Counted from the stretch's first letter, positions 51,012-61,071 are shown. The stretch is DNA of 64,000 nt from an uncultured Lachnospiraceae bacterium (GCA_947173945.1 CAMWGV010000002.1:62001-126000), one strand, 5' to 3'. Translations and numbers: made by a program. Notes: generated from the sequence alone by a model not told the origin.

Positions 51012-51458
51012 AGCTGTCGCACTAAGAAAATTTATATGCTGATAGAGAAGCACGTTTGAAACTTCCACTACTCATCCCGTACAAATATAGCCCTTGCACT
51101 AACATAAAAACCCGCTTTCGCTCGATTCAGACGTAGCGGTACTAAGAGTTGGCTACCGGAAATGCCTGCATAGGTGACACGAAAACCGTTTGAAGACGTC
51201 GGTACTTAAATTGCCGACACAATATATTTTTATATTGCATTATCTTAAGTCGGCAATTTTTAGTACCGCTACGTCTGAATCGAGCGAAAGCGGGTTTTCG
51301 TGTCACCTATGCAGGCATTCCCGGTAGCCAGCTCAAGTACCGACGTCTTCAAACGGTTTTTTGTTAGTGCAAGGGCTATATCCGTACGGGAAATTCATAG
51401 CATCGGGATGTTTAAAATGAATATATATCAGCATATAAATTTTCTTAGTGCGACAGCT
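51012..51458 (-). repeat. 447-bp nested palindromic element, copy B
   Basis: The ends AGCTGTCGCAC (51012-51022) and GTGCGACAGCT (51448-51458) are exact reverse complements. From the left: an outer arm, Y (51113-51145), the middle stem GAGTTGGCTACCGGAAATGC, X (51188-51207), the inner hairpin ATTGCCGACACAATAT, the complement of Y (51260-51292), the mirrored middle stem, then the complement of X (51335-51354) and the outer arm. Relative to copy A the X/Y order is reversed, so B lies in the opposite orientation. Only the ends, X, Y, GAGYTGG, AAAACC and AAATTGCC are shared; the other arm bases differ, yet they pair within each copy. Confidence 0.88.
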
Positions 51459-51469
51459 GATTAATAGAA

Positions 51470-51497
51470 AAAGCCACCGACATATGCCGATGGCTTT
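51470..51497 (-). terminator. Terminator of the Asn/Gln-rich small gene
   Basis: AAAGCCACCG (51470-51479) pairs with CGATGGCTTT (51488-51497) with one mismatch. On the minus strand TTTTTC follows, 12 bases after the small gene stop. Confidence 0.8.
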
Positions 51498-51508
51498 GGG
51501 ATCAGTAA

Positions 51509-51670
51509 TTACCTAGAACAGTTATAGTCATTGCTCTCGCTGTTGTTCTTCTGGCTGTTGCTCTGAGTGTTCTTCTGACTATTGTTCTTCTGGTTGTTCT
51601 GATTGCTCTGGTTATTCTGACCATTGCTTGTAGTATTCTTTGTGTTGTTTGACTGATTATTCTGTGCCAT
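51509..51670 (-). CDS. Asn/Gln/Ser-rich 53-residue protein
   Basis: ATG 51670 has a perfect AGGAGG seven bases upstream, and a terminator follows the stop. The product is nearly all Asn, Gln, Ser, Lys and Thr (MAQNNQSNNTKNTTSNGQ, then NNQSNQNNQKNNSQKNTQ, NSQKNNSESN) and ends DYNCSR with a single Cys. No hydrophobic core is present, so it should be disordered. The composition recalls gamma-type small acid-soluble spore proteins, but the repeat pattern is not theirs. It lies between pgi and the palindromic element. Function is unknown. Confidence 0.75.
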   Translation of the reverse strand: MAQNNQSNNTKNTTSNGQNNQSNQNNQKNNSQKNTQSNSQKNNSESNDYNCSR

Positions 51671-51786
51671 AACGTCCTCCTAATTAGGGGTTTCCCCAAC
51701 ATATTTGTTCTATCTGATATTCAGATGTGACATACTAAATTATGTCCATAAATAAATCGTTTTATTCAGACGTTGACACATTTTAA

Positions 51787-53142
51787 TTATTTTTGAAGTC
51801 TTGCAAGAAGTTCCTTACGCTTCTCCTCATTTCCCGGCTTTCCTAAAAGTGCAAACATGTTCTTCTTGTAGCTTTCAACACCAGGCTGGTTAAATGGATT
51901 TACGCCAAGTACATATCCGCTCATTCCACATGCAAATTCAAACACATAGAAAAGCTCTCCGAGGGAAGCCTCGTCAATTTTTTCCATATTTACAAGAATA
52001 TTTGGAACACCACCATCAACATGAGCGAGAATGGTTCCATTCATGGCACATTTATTAATGAAATCAACAGACTTGCCTGTTAAGTAATTCAGACCATCAA
52101 GGTCAACAGGCTCCTCCTCCATAATAACCTCAAGCTTTGGATTTAACACATTTATAACTGTCTCAAAGTGGTTCTTCGTACCCTCCTGAATAAACTGTCC
52201 AAGTGAATGAAGGTCTGTTGTAAAATCAACAGCGGTAGGGAATATACCCTTTCCGTCCTTTCCTTCGCTCTCGCCGTAAAGCTGCTTCCACCACTCAGAA
52301 ACATAATGAAGACAAGGCTCATAATTTGCAAGAATCTCCATTCCAAGTCCCTTGTTATGGAGCACATTTCTGACTGCTGCATACTTCATTGCATCGTTTC
52401 CATCAAAATCATTTGCAAGGCAGTATTCTCTTGCATTTGCAGCACCTGCCATAAGTGCATCTATATCTGCTCCGCTTGCTGCTATAGGAAGAAGTCCTAC
52501 AGGAGTAAGAACAGAGAAACGTCCTCCAACATCATCCGGTACTACAAATGTCTCATATCCTTCCTCAGTTGCAAGTGTCTTAAGAGCACCCTTTGCCGCA
52601 TCTGTAGTAGCATATATTCTCTTTGCAGCCTCAGCCTTGCCATACTTAGCTTCAAGCTTTTTCTTGAAAATTCGGAATGCAATTGCAGGCTCTGTTGTTG
52701 TACCTGACTTTGAAATAACATTTACGGAAAAATCCTTATCTCCTATAACATCCATAAGCTGTGAAAGATACGTACTGCTTATATTATTTCCACAATAATA
52801 AATTTCAGGAGTTTTTCTGATCTCCTTGCTCACACAATTATAAAATCCGTGTCTTAATGCCTCGATTGCAGCTCTTGCTCCAAGATAGGAACCGCCGATT
52901 CCTATTACAATAAGAACATCGGAATCACTCTGAATCTTTGCTGCTGCCTTTTTAATTCTTGCGAACTCATCCTTATCATAATTTACAGGCAGATCAATCC
53001 ATCCAAGGAAATCATTTCCCTCACCTGTCTTTTCAAGAAGAGTCTTCTTAGCAGCTACAACCTTCTCGGACATTGCCTCAACTTCAGCCTTAGAAGCCAT
53101 AAACTCTGTGTTACTAAAATCAAATTTAATTGTCTGTGCCAT
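51787..53142 (-). CDS. pgi: Glucose-6-phosphate isomerase
   Basis: A protein of 451 residues, the usual length of the short bacterial Pgi type. [40 protein letters not shown] and [20 protein letters not shown] are the sugar-phosphate isomerase motifs, and [14 protein letters not shown] holds the catalytic Glu region. It interconverts glucose 6-phosphate and fructose 6-phosphate in glycolysis. The start [11 protein letters not shown] is typical of the family. It is followed after about 115 bases by the small Asn/Gln-rich gene. Confidence 0.98.
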   Translation of the reverse strand: MAQTIKFDFSNTEFMASKAEVEAMSEKVVAAKKTLLEKTGEGNDFLGWIDLPVNYDKDEFARIKKAAAKIQSDSDVLIVIGIGGSYLGARAAIEALRHGFYNCVSKEIRKTPEIYYCGNNISSTYLSQLMDVIGDKDFSVNVISKSGTTTEPAIAFRIFKKKLEAKYGKAEAAKRIYATTDAAKGALKTLATEEGYETFVVPDDVGGRFSVLTPVGLLPIAASGADIDALMAGAANAREYCLANDFDGNDAMKYAAVRNVLHNKGLGMEILANYEPCLHYVSEWWKQLYGESEGKDGKGIFPTAVDFTTDLHSLGQFIQEGTKNHFETVINVLNPKLEVIMEEEPVDLDGLNYLTGKSVDFINKCAMNGTILAHVDGGVPNILVNMEKIDEASLGELFYVFEFACGMSGYVLGVNPFNQPGVESYKKNMFALLGKPGNEEKRKELLARLQK

Positions 53143-53338
53143 CTTTCTTCTCCTTATTATTATCCTCTTTTTCCGTTATGCCACTCCCATAAATCTGCTT
53201 AAATTTATATGCATTTTTTGGTTTGCGGCTCATGTAAGCTATTATACCTTTGTTGCCAATTTTTTACAAGGCGAAATTAGGACATTAGCATACTTGTTTT
53301 CACTTCTATTTTGACACATTTTATTTTTCGTAAAATCT

Positions 53339-55729
53339 TTATTCTGCTTCCATAAAATAAATCCTGGAACCAAAATCAGGGAAATGTCTCACCTCATTAC
53401 TATATCCTGTTGCAGCAAATGCCTGCTTTAGCTTTACTCCTCCATACATCAACGTATCTCCGTATGCATAGCAATCCTCTATCTCCCCATCCATCTTCAC
53501 AAACTTTGCAACCATATCATGTATCAGTGAATCCTGCTTTATATGAATTGGTGAAACCGTATTTACAAGATCACCGAATTCCTTAACATTGTATTTAAGT
53601 TCACGATTATAAAAATGGTATTTTAATTCAGGAGACAGTCCCTTTGCCTTGTAATACTCAAACTGTGTATTCGGAACAACCAGCTTCTGCATGACAAAGC
53701 CCACCGCCTTTTTTTGATTTGGCGACACGCAGGTCCACTCAGTTATGTTACCCTTTGATTGCCGAATACAGCTTTCTGCTGTGTTTGTATTACCTGCAAA
53801 TGTTCTTCCGCGGTAAAACGAGCCTGTCTGCAGCACCTCTCTCCACTTTTTGTACAATTCAATTTGTTTCCTTACTGCTTCCAACTCTTCTTTCTTCATG
53901 TCACAGAAATTACATTCATATCCGCAAATGCCGAAAGCTGCCACATTAAATCGTGTCTCCAATGGTGTATTCCGAAGGGTTTGATGATTCGGACAGGAAG
54001 AAACATGCGCACTGATTGTTGACATCGGATAGCCGTAACTATATCCTGTCTGAATTTCAGTCCTGCAAAGTGCATCTGTATCGTCACTCGCCCAAATTTG
54101 CGGAAAATAGCACAAAATGCCAAGGTCAAAACGGTTTCCGCCCGCCGCACAGCCCTCAAACAAAATGTGCGGAAAACGCTCCGTCAGCTCCTTCATACAG
54201 CGGTAAAGTCCCATAACATAGCGGTGTGCCACCTCACCCTGACGTTCCGGAGGCAATGCTGCTGAAAAATAATCGGTAAATGTACGGTTCATATCCCATT
54301 TCACATACGAAATATCAGCAGAGGAAAATACCTTGCTCATCTGTTCTATAATGTAATCCTGAACCTCTTTTCTGGTAAGATCCAGAATTCTCTGATTTCT
54401 TCCCTCCGAATGTGGCTTCTGGGGAATTGCAAGCGCCCAATCGGGATGCTGCTCATACAGCCTGCTGTTGACATTTACCATTTCCGGCTCTACCCATATG
54501 CCAAACAGAAGTCCCATTTCTTTTATTTTTGTGGCAAGCCCCTTTAATCCGTTCGGAAGCTTTTTACGGTTGGCTTCCCAATCACCAAGTGCCTGTGTAT
54601 CATCATCTCTCGTTCCGAACCAACCATCGTCCATAACAAAAAGCTCGATACCCACCTGTTTCCCTGCCTTTGCCAGAGAAAGCAGCTTTCTCTCATTAAT
54701 ATCAAAATACGATGCCTCCCAGCTATTAAGCAGAACCGGCCTGATTTTATGCTTCCATGTGCCCCGCACAATGTGCTCCCTCACAAATTCATGCATGTGC
54801 TGGCTCATTTCATTAAATCCCTTATGGGAATAGCTCATAACCGCTTCCGGGGTCTCAAAGCTTTCACCTTCCCCTATCAGATAGCAAAATGACTGCGGAT
54901 TTATTCCGATTGCAATTCTTGTCTTCCCATATCCGCTTACCTCAACCGCCTCATAATGATTGCCGCTGTAAATTAAATTAAAACCATAGCAATCGCCGAA
55001 ATCCTCAGAAGTTTCATCCTTGCTCAACATGACAAAAGGATTGGAACGACTGGAGGAGGTTCCCGTATAAGATGCATTTACATGTTTTCCTGAAAGCATT
55101 TTAATGTCCGTGCGTTTCATCTCTCTTGCCCATGCTCCCGTAAAAGTGGTAAATACATATTCCGATGTATCAAAATCCATCTGGGCACTCATAAGTCTTG
55201 CCAGTTTTATCTCCTCATGACTTTCATTAATCAGCTTCGCACTTCTTGTAATCACGTCGCAGTCCTCATAAACATAATAGTGAAGCTCAAGTGTGAGACT
55301 GTACTGTTTATCCTTTAACGTAACACAGAGGTGGTCTACCTTTCCCGTGTCATCATAAGACCCCGGCAACGTCTGATATTCCTCTTTTCCTTTGGTGATT
55401 TCTGCATTCTCAAACAAGAAATCCGAAGTATAGCTGCCATCGGCGTGAATCACTTCCACAAATGGCTCCCTGATATCGCCCTTGCCGTAGGAGGACATCT
55501 CAAGCCGGATATCCTCCAAAGAAAAAACTGTATTTTCCTGCGTATATGCGTTGGTATTTCCCGGCATAAACGCATGCTTTTCCGTCAATGCGGAAGCAAA
55601 TTCCTTTTCCGGCACGGTAATCTTTCTCCCATAATAAAGATGCTCCAGATGACCGGTCTGCATTACCTGAAAGCAGTATGATGTATTTTTTGTTTCAAGA
55701 ATAAAACATTGCTGATATCTCTGAATCAC
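53339..55729 (-). CDS. Alpha-galactosidase, glycoside hydrolase family 36
   Basis: A protein of 796 residues. It has an N-terminal beta-sandwich, then the TIM barrel: LNSWEASYFDINERKLLSLA, FVMDDGWFGTRDDDTQALGD, WVEPEMVNVNSRLYEQHPDW, the nucleophile Asp in YVKWDMNRTF, EGCAAGGNRFDLGIL, and the acid/base Asp in WASDDTDALCR. It releases terminal alpha-galactose from raffinose-type and related sugars. There is no signal peptide, so it works on imported oligosaccharide. It is the last gene of the TetR-controlled operon and follows the sugar symporter. Confidence 0.96.
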   Translation of the reverse strand: MIQRYQQCFILETKNTSYCFQVMQTGHLEHLYYGRKITVPEKEFASALTEKHAFMPGNTNAYTQENTVFSLEDIRLEMSSYGKGDIREPFVEVIHADGSYTSDFLFENAEITKGKEEYQTLPGSYDDTGKVDHLCVTLKDKQYSLTLELHYYVYEDCDVITRSAKLINESHEEIKLARLMSAQMDFDTSEYVFTTFTGAWAREMKRTDIKMLSGKHVNASYTGTSSSRSNPFVMLSKDETSEDFGDCYGFNLIYSGNHYEAVEVSGYGKTRIAIGINPQSFCYLIGEGESFETPEAVMSYSHKGFNEMSQHMHEFVREHIVRGTWKHKIRPVLLNSWEASYFDINERKLLSLAKAGKQVGIELFVMDDGWFGTRDDDTQALGDWEANRKKLPNGLKGLATKIKEMGLLFGIWVEPEMVNVNSRLYEQHPDWALAIPQKPHSEGRNQRILDLTRKEVQDYIIEQMSKVFSSADISYVKWDMNRTFTDYFSAALPPERQGEVAHRYVMGLYRCMKELTERFPHILFEGCAAGGNRFDLGILCYFPQIWASDDTDALCRTEIQTGYSYGYPMSTISAHVSSCPNHQTLRNTPLETRFNVAAFGICGYECNFCDMKKEELEAVRKQIELYKKWREVLQTGSFYRGRTFAGNTNTAESCIRQSKGNITEWTCVSPNQKKAVGFVMQKLVVPNTQFEYYKAKGLSPELKYHFYNRELKYNVKEFGDLVNTVSPIHIKQDSLIHDMVAKFVKMDGEIEDCYAYGDTLMYGGVKLKQAFAATGYSNEVRHFPDFGSRIYFMEAE

Positions 55730-55741
55730 TCAAATCACCCC

Positions 55742-57121
55742 TTACGCGGTTTCTTTTGCACGATTTGCCTTTACCTGTGCTGCAATTTCCTCAACCTTTT
55801 CTTCCGTAAGAATAAATTTTTTGCGGAACAAAAATACTGCAATCAACAGTCCGATAATCGGAATTACCGTCATGGTCATTCGCAAACCAATTACGGAAGC
55901 ACCTGTTGCGGTTGCAACTGCATCCGTGTCATCACTGAGATTACATACGCTCAGACAGATGGATGCAATCAGTGCCGCTATACCGGAGGCAAGCTTAACA
56001 ACAAATGTCTGCATAGAGAAAATAACGCTTTCATCTCTCCGGTTATTTTTCAACTCGCCATAGTCAACTGTATTTGCCAGAAATACGGTTACAAGAACCG
56101 TAAGCATTCCGTTTGCGGCAAAGATAAAAAATCCCGGAATAAACAGTAACGTTACATTTGACATATTTACAAAAGCAAGGGTAAGCAATGCCAGATATCC
56201 TACAATTGCCATTGCAAAGCTGATATAAAATACCTTAATTGCACTAAATACTTTACGTAACAATGGGAATAAAAGCATCATGGAAATAATCTGCACCGCA
56301 CCGCCAAAGGTATTAAATAGTGTATATGCATTTTCCCAATCTTTCCCTCCAAAATCATATTTGAAAAAGTAAATAACCAAGTTTGAGGTAGTATAAACAG
56401 CGCAATTAATCAGCACAATTGTAATTACCACTGCCATCGCCTGATCATTTTCAATCAATGCCTTAAACATTTGACCGACAGATGGAGACTCAACATCTAC
56501 GGTAGATTTTTCTTTAATATTAATGCAGGTGCATAAAATACATACGACAAAAATAGCGGCTACAATAATCGCAAACAACCGGAATCCGAGACGCTCATTC
56601 CCCTGTCCCAGCACAGAGACACATTTTACGGTAATAATCGTAATGATAGCGGAACCGACACCTGCACAGGAACGTGCCAGTGTTGAAAGTCCCTCACGCT
56701 CTTTTCCGCCTTCCGTAAATGCAGGTATCATGGACCAATAAGGAATATCCATCATTGTATAGGTAACACCCCACACAATATAGATGACTGCAGCATAAGC
56801 GATAAGCCCGCTTCCGTTCAGCGAAGGCGGAGCAGAAAACATCAGAACCAGAACCGCTGCATTCAATATTGTTCCAATTAAAAGCCATGGGCGGAATTTT
56901 CCCCATTTTGTCTTTGTCTTTGCAACCAACACTCCCATAATAGGGTCATTAAAGGCATCGAAAACACGTGCCGCCATCAAAATGATTCCCATTGCAATTG
57001 CACTCATTCCTAAAATATCCTGATAATAATATAGGATATAGCTTGCAGAAAACATATAAACCATATCTTTTCCGATGGCTCCCAAGCCATATGATATCTT
57101 TTCTTTGACTGTTAATTTCAT
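55742..57121 (-). CDS. GPH-family sugar:cation symporter (MelB-like)
   Basis: A 459-residue protein with about twelve membrane helices. The N-terminal motif EKISYGLGAIGKDMVYMFSA and MAARVFDAFNDPIMGVLVAK (with Asp of the cation site) are typical of the melibiose/GPH symporters, as are WGKFRPWLLIG and the late VDYGELKNNRRDESVIFSMQ. It probably imports galactosides together with Na+ or H+ for the neighbouring glycosidases. There is a short gap of 12 bases to the alpha-galactosidase gene. Confidence 0.93.
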   Translation of the reverse strand: MKLTVKEKISYGLGAIGKDMVYMFSASYILYYYQDILGMSAIAMGIILMAARVFDAFNDPIMGVLVAKTKTKWGKFRPWLLIGTILNAAVLVLMFSAPPSLNGSGLIAYAAVIYIVWGVTYTMMDIPYWSMIPAFTEGGKEREGLSTLARSCAGVGSAIITIITVKCVSVLGQGNERLGFRLFAIIVAAIFVVCILCTCINIKEKSTVDVESPSVGQMFKALIENDQAMAVVITIVLINCAVYTTSNLVIYFFKYDFGGKDWENAYTLFNTFGGAVQIISMMLLFPLLRKVFSAIKVFYISFAMAIVGYLALLTLAFVNMSNVTLLFIPGFFIFAANGMLTVLVTVFLANTVDYGELKNNRRDESVIFSMQTFVVKLASGIAALIASICLSVCNLSDDTDAVATATGASVIGLRMTMTVIPIIGLLIAVFLFRKKFILTEEKVEEIAAQVKANRAKETA

Positions 57122-57138
57122 AATGCAATCCTTCTCCC

Positions 57139-58617
57139 TTACTTATTTTTTTTCGCCATTGCCAGCTCTACCACCTTGTAAGCTCCATTGTAAATCCCTG
57201 CTTCTTTATTTTTAATAATATTTGTGCACATATTTTCCAGCAAACCATTTTCTTCCATAAATAATTTAATCATCTGCAGGGTATGTGGTATATCGCTGCA
57301 TTCCAGTGTTCCATCCCCAATTTCTGCCGAATGGATTGCACCCCACTGTTCATGACCGCCGACACGCTTGATAAACAGCTTAGGCACCGGATAGAAGGCA
57401 AGCTCACTCGGCTTTGTGACAAGCACGTCACAGCTTCTCATCAAAAGGTTGGTACAGTAAACTGCCTCAAATATATTTTCATGCCAGAATGCATGTACTC
57501 CGTACGTTTCACCTGTCAATGCCTTCTCCGCAAACTTCTGTGTTTTATCCCACTCATTAAAGTGCTCTCTGGATACCCGTCCAAGCTTCGGAATTTCCTT
57601 AAGCAAATCCTCCCATACATTTCGGTAATCTCCCACATTCACATAGAGAACGGCCTTTTTAGCATATATTTCCGGCAAGAGTGACCGAATAATGGCTGAA
57701 AATATCTCTTTCTGTGCTCCCGCACCGCCAATTGTAAGCAAAAACCGCATCGGCTTTTTTTCTTCCCTTCGCTTTATACGTCTCTCACAGTCCGCCTCAA
57801 TATTACTTACCAGCTCATGGTCGATATAATGCCCTACATACATCAAATCATCATCCGGCATCGGCTTCAGAACGTCATTTCCCTGCATTCCATTTAATAT
57901 ACGATACCCCTGATATGCATAATTTGTCTGAACCGTATGCAGACTTCCCTCTGCAAAATGAAGCGCCATCGGCCAATTATCAGGAATTGCATTGACAACA
58001 TACTTCATTCCCGCATGAATCGCTGCCTGTGCCGGCCATACATGCGTTGCAACAACAGGAATTTCTTTCGGTACATTACCATAAACAGGAGCCATCAGTT
58101 CTGCATTTTTCTGGTCAGAAGCATTATAGCTCAGTTTACGGAATCCTTCATAATTCATCGGCTCCCACACCAGCTTGTTGAACAGTCTGCTTTTACCTGA
58201 AATTCTGGAGCCCAGCGAATATAAATCATTCTGTGCACTGATTACCTTGGTACAGGTTGTCTGGCGGTAAGAATTCAAATCCATCCAGTAAGGAATATAA
58301 CCCATGGATTTTGCCGCTGATGCAATTGCCATGGAAATTCGGTAGTGACCAAATCCCATACGGATATTTCCCACGATAATTCCCTTTTCTGTATCAAATG
58401 ATGCGTTTTCAGCCTCCGGACCTCCGGCTTCCCCAAGCAGAACATTCATCACCCCCAAGGAATCTCCGATATATGCGTTCTTCTCAATTGATATCGGATA
58501 ATTAGCGTTGGTATCATCTCCAAATTTTTTGATATTCCTTTCCTTTGTTCTGACAGCTTTTCGGTAAACCTTCTCATTTATTGGGTTTCCGAAAATACTC
58601 TTTGATTTTTCACTCAT
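57139..58617 (-). CDS. GT-B-fold-like protein of the glycoside operon, function unassigned
   Basis: A protein of 492 residues without signal peptide. IIVGNIRMGFGHYRISMAIA resembles the N-terminal glycine motif of MurG/MGDG-synthase-type GT-B enzymes. RFLLTIGGAGAQKEIFSAII and DVLVTKPSELAFYPVPKLF match the second Rossmann domain with its donor-site Glu. It may transfer or phosphorolyse a sugar inside the cell. I do not recognise a named family with certainty. It lies between the GH2 and symporter genes with gaps under 20 bases, so it belongs to the same sugar pathway. Confidence 0.65.
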   Translation of the reverse strand: MSEKSKSIFGNPINEKVYRKAVRTKERNIKKFGDDTNANYPISIEKNAYIGDSLGVMNVLLGEAGGPEAENASFDTEKGIIVGNIRMGFGHYRISMAIASAAKSMGYIPYWMDLNSYRQTTCTKVISAQNDLYSLGSRISGKSRLFNKLVWEPMNYEGFRKLSYNASDQKNAELMAPVYGNVPKEIPVVATHVWPAQAAIHAGMKYVVNAIPDNWPMALHFAEGSLHTVQTNYAYQGYRILNGMQGNDVLKPMPDDDLMYVGHYIDHELVSNIEADCERRIKRREEKKPMRFLLTIGGAGAQKEIFSAIIRSLLPEIYAKKAVLYVNVGDYRNVWEDLLKEIPKLGRVSREHFNEWDKTQKFAEKALTGETYGVHAFWHENIFEAVYCTNLLMRSCDVLVTKPSELAFYPVPKLFIKRVGGHEQWGAIHSAEIGDGTLECSDIPHTLQMIKLFMEENGLLENMCTNIIKNKEAGIYNGAYKVVELAMAKKNK

Positions 58618-58630
58618 GTTCCTTCTCCTC

Positions 58631-61063
58631 CTACCATTTATTATATTTTTCGTTTTCCGTTTTCACGGTAAATTCAAGTTCAACCGGTTCTGTCTGCAAT
58701 GTCCGTATTTTTAACCTTGCAGTCCCTGTTTCTCCTGTCGTCCTGATATAGGTGCCACCCATACCACCATAAAGACCGACGACTGCAGGTCCGACAATTG
58801 TTATTGGTCCTTCCGCTTCGAGCATCATTGGTTCTTGATAAAAATTAACCTGATTGCCATTCTCATCCAATATTCTGACCCTTATTGCCGCTACATCGTA
58901 GCTCTCTTCCTCCACAAGCTCACAGTGGTCCACTTTTGCCTCCATTTTCAGGGAAGTCATCGGCTGCTTTTTAATGCTTTTTACAACCTCACCATTCTTT
59001 ACCGCATCAAAACGATACGATGTAGAAGTACCTCCCCAGTCTCCAATGTATCGGTTATAAAGCACCACTGCCTGTTCAGGCTTCATATGATAGAAAACCA
59101 TCATCTTAATTGCAGTTATATATACTGACTTTGGCAAATTAGAAAATCCGTATCTCGCTGTCGCATTCAATGCATCCTTAATTCCCTTTGCCTGGGCTGG
59201 CTTGAAGTTTTCATTTTTTTCAATTGCATCTCCGATAAAATCATCCAATAAAATCGGGCCATGCTTTAAATACTTATACGGAGAATCATTGTTTGTATAC
59301 TCTTTAATAAATACGTCATTCTTATACATGCGGACACTGTCGGCATTCGTTAAAATATAAGTGTCTCCACGGACACATCCCGGATGTTCTCCGATATCCA
59401 TGGAAGAGCTTAAGGAAAGTACCGGCACCTCCTCCTGCTGACATGCATAGACATCTGCCGCAAGCTTAGGATTCCGGAACATATCCAAGACCCCGTGATA
59501 GCATATTCTGTCCCCGCTTCCAAAATCCTTATGTGTATTATAGTCAAACATGCACCAGCCAAAGCTTCCTGCAATATCCTCCTCCTTTGCAACTGCATCA
59601 AGCACATTTGCATGTCGTATTGCATGTTCTGCCCTGTGGTCCTCCCAGTCAAAGGATTTGGTCGGATACATATGTCCGTTATATTCACTGATTAAATACG
59701 GCTTATTCACGTCTGACGTGACATCTGCTTTTCTATCACAGCCCTTTGTCTTTCCGTTATGAAGAAAATCATTGTATGTGTAGACATCCTCCAAAAGGCT
59801 GCTCTTCTTATTCGCTCTTACACCGCCTGTAGGTCTTGATGAATCCAGCTCATGGGCTGCTTCATTTGTCCGTTTATAGAATTCGTCATCATCCTGCGAT
59901 TCATTAATTCGGACTCCCCAAAGAATAATTGAGGTGTGGTTACGATACTGCCGTACCATGTCACGTACATTTTCTACTGCCTGCTTTTTCCACTCCTCAT
60001 CACCAATATGCTGCCACCCCGGTATTTCCGTAAAAACCAAAAGTCCAAGCTCATCGCATCGGTTCAAAAAATAGTGTGACTGCGGATAGTGCGAGGTTCG
60101 TACCGCATTTACTCCCAGTTCCTTTTTTAATATATCTGCATCCAGTATCTGCATGGACTTTGGCATCGCATACCCTACATATGGGTAGCTCTGGTGGCGG
60201 TTCAATCCACGGATTTTCAACTTTTTATCATTCAGATAAAAACCGTCTGTACGAAACTCCGCCTTACGAAAACCAAATATTACTGTCTTTTGATCCAGAA
60301 CATCTCCGCCCTGCTTCAGTTCTGTTTTTATCTCATAAAGATTAGGATGATTCGTGTCCCACAATTCCGTCTGTTCTATTCTGAACCGAACTGTGTTGGT
60401 TAAATCGCCTATTGCTTCCTCACCCAAAATCTGATACTCTTCGTCACCCTTTTTCTTTATATATTGGCATACGGTAAGTCCCTCTGCCTTCTCATTCAGG
60501 GTGATTTCAGAAATCACATCTGCACTTCCCGTATCCATGCTTCTAATTTCCGACCTGACAAACACATCCTGCAAATAAATCCGATTGTTAATATCCAGAT
60601 ATACATCCCTATAAATTCCGCCATAAGTCATGTAATCTATAACAAATCCAAACGGCGGTATGTTGAGAGTCTCACGGCTGTCTACCTTTATAACCAGCAC
60701 ATTATCTTCTCCATAGCGAAGCTTTTCCGTCAAATCAACGGAAAATGCCGTATAGCCGCATGAATGTCCGCCAAGCTTCTCCCCGTTCAAAAACACCTCA
60801 CTCTCATGAGCTGCTCCGTCAATCGTGAGAATAATGTTCTGCCCTCTCCATGCTTCAGGCGCTGTAATTACTCTTCTGTATCCGCTCACGGTCTGATAAA
60901 GATGTTCATCAAAATAATGCAGCGGCAATTCCTTACAGGTATGCGGAAGGCGAACTGCCGTCATCTCTTTTAATGCAAAGTCCGCATCAAAAATTTCTTC
61001 ACTGAAATGTTCCGTAAAAAGCCAGTCATTGTTTAAATAAATTCTTTCCCGAATACTACACAC
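58631..61063 (-). CDS. Glycoside hydrolase family 2 enzyme (beta-galactosidase/glucuronidase type)
   Basis: A protein of 810 residues with the GH2 layout: jelly-roll (ITAPEAWRGQNIILTIDGAA), immunoglobulin-like domain, then the barrel (RGLNRHQSYPYVGYAMPKSM, VNAVRTSHYPQSHYFLNRCD). The acid/base Glu lies in ILWGVRINESQDD and the nucleophile Glu in PYLISEYNGHMYPT. The C-terminal 200 residues form extra beta domains. It has no signal peptide and is cytoplasmic. The aglycone specificity cannot be read from the sequence. It is first after the TetR gene (eight-base gap). Confidence 0.93.
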   Translation of the reverse strand: MCSIRERIYLNNDWLFTEHFSEEIFDADFALKEMTAVRLPHTCKELPLHYFDEHLYQTVSGYRRVITAPEAWRGQNIILTIDGAAHESEVFLNGEKLGGHSCGYTAFSVDLTEKLRYGEDNVLVIKVDSRETLNIPPFGFVIDYMTYGGIYRDVYLDINNRIYLQDVFVRSEIRSMDTGSADVISEITLNEKAEGLTVCQYIKKKGDEEYQILGEEAIGDLTNTVRFRIEQTELWDTNHPNLYEIKTELKQGGDVLDQKTVIFGFRKAEFRTDGFYLNDKKLKIRGLNRHQSYPYVGYAMPKSMQILDADILKKELGVNAVRTSHYPQSHYFLNRCDELGLLVFTEIPGWQHIGDEEWKKQAVENVRDMVRQYRNHTSIILWGVRINESQDDDEFYKRTNEAAHELDSSRPTGGVRANKKSSLLEDVYTYNDFLHNGKTKGCDRKADVTSDVNKPYLISEYNGHMYPTKSFDWEDHRAEHAIRHANVLDAVAKEEDIAGSFGWCMFDYNTHKDFGSGDRICYHGVLDMFRNPKLAADVYACQQEEVPVLSLSSSMDIGEHPGCVRGDTYILTNADSVRMYKNDVFIKEYTNNDSPYKYLKHGPILLDDFIGDAIEKNENFKPAQAKGIKDALNATARYGFSNLPKSVYITAIKMMVFYHMKPEQAVVLYNRYIGDWGGTSTSYRFDAVKNGEVVKSIKKQPMTSLKMEAKVDHCELVEEESYDVAAIRVRILDENGNQVNFYQEPMMLEAEGPITIVGPAVVGLYGGMGGTYIRTTGETGTARLKIRTLQTEPVELEFTVKTENEKYNKW

Positions 61064-61071
61064 CTCTCTTC

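Noticed and set aside
60194-60215. GGTTCAATCC, resembling a tRNA T-arm
   Set aside because: It lies inside the GH2 coding region and has no acceptor or anticodon arms around it.
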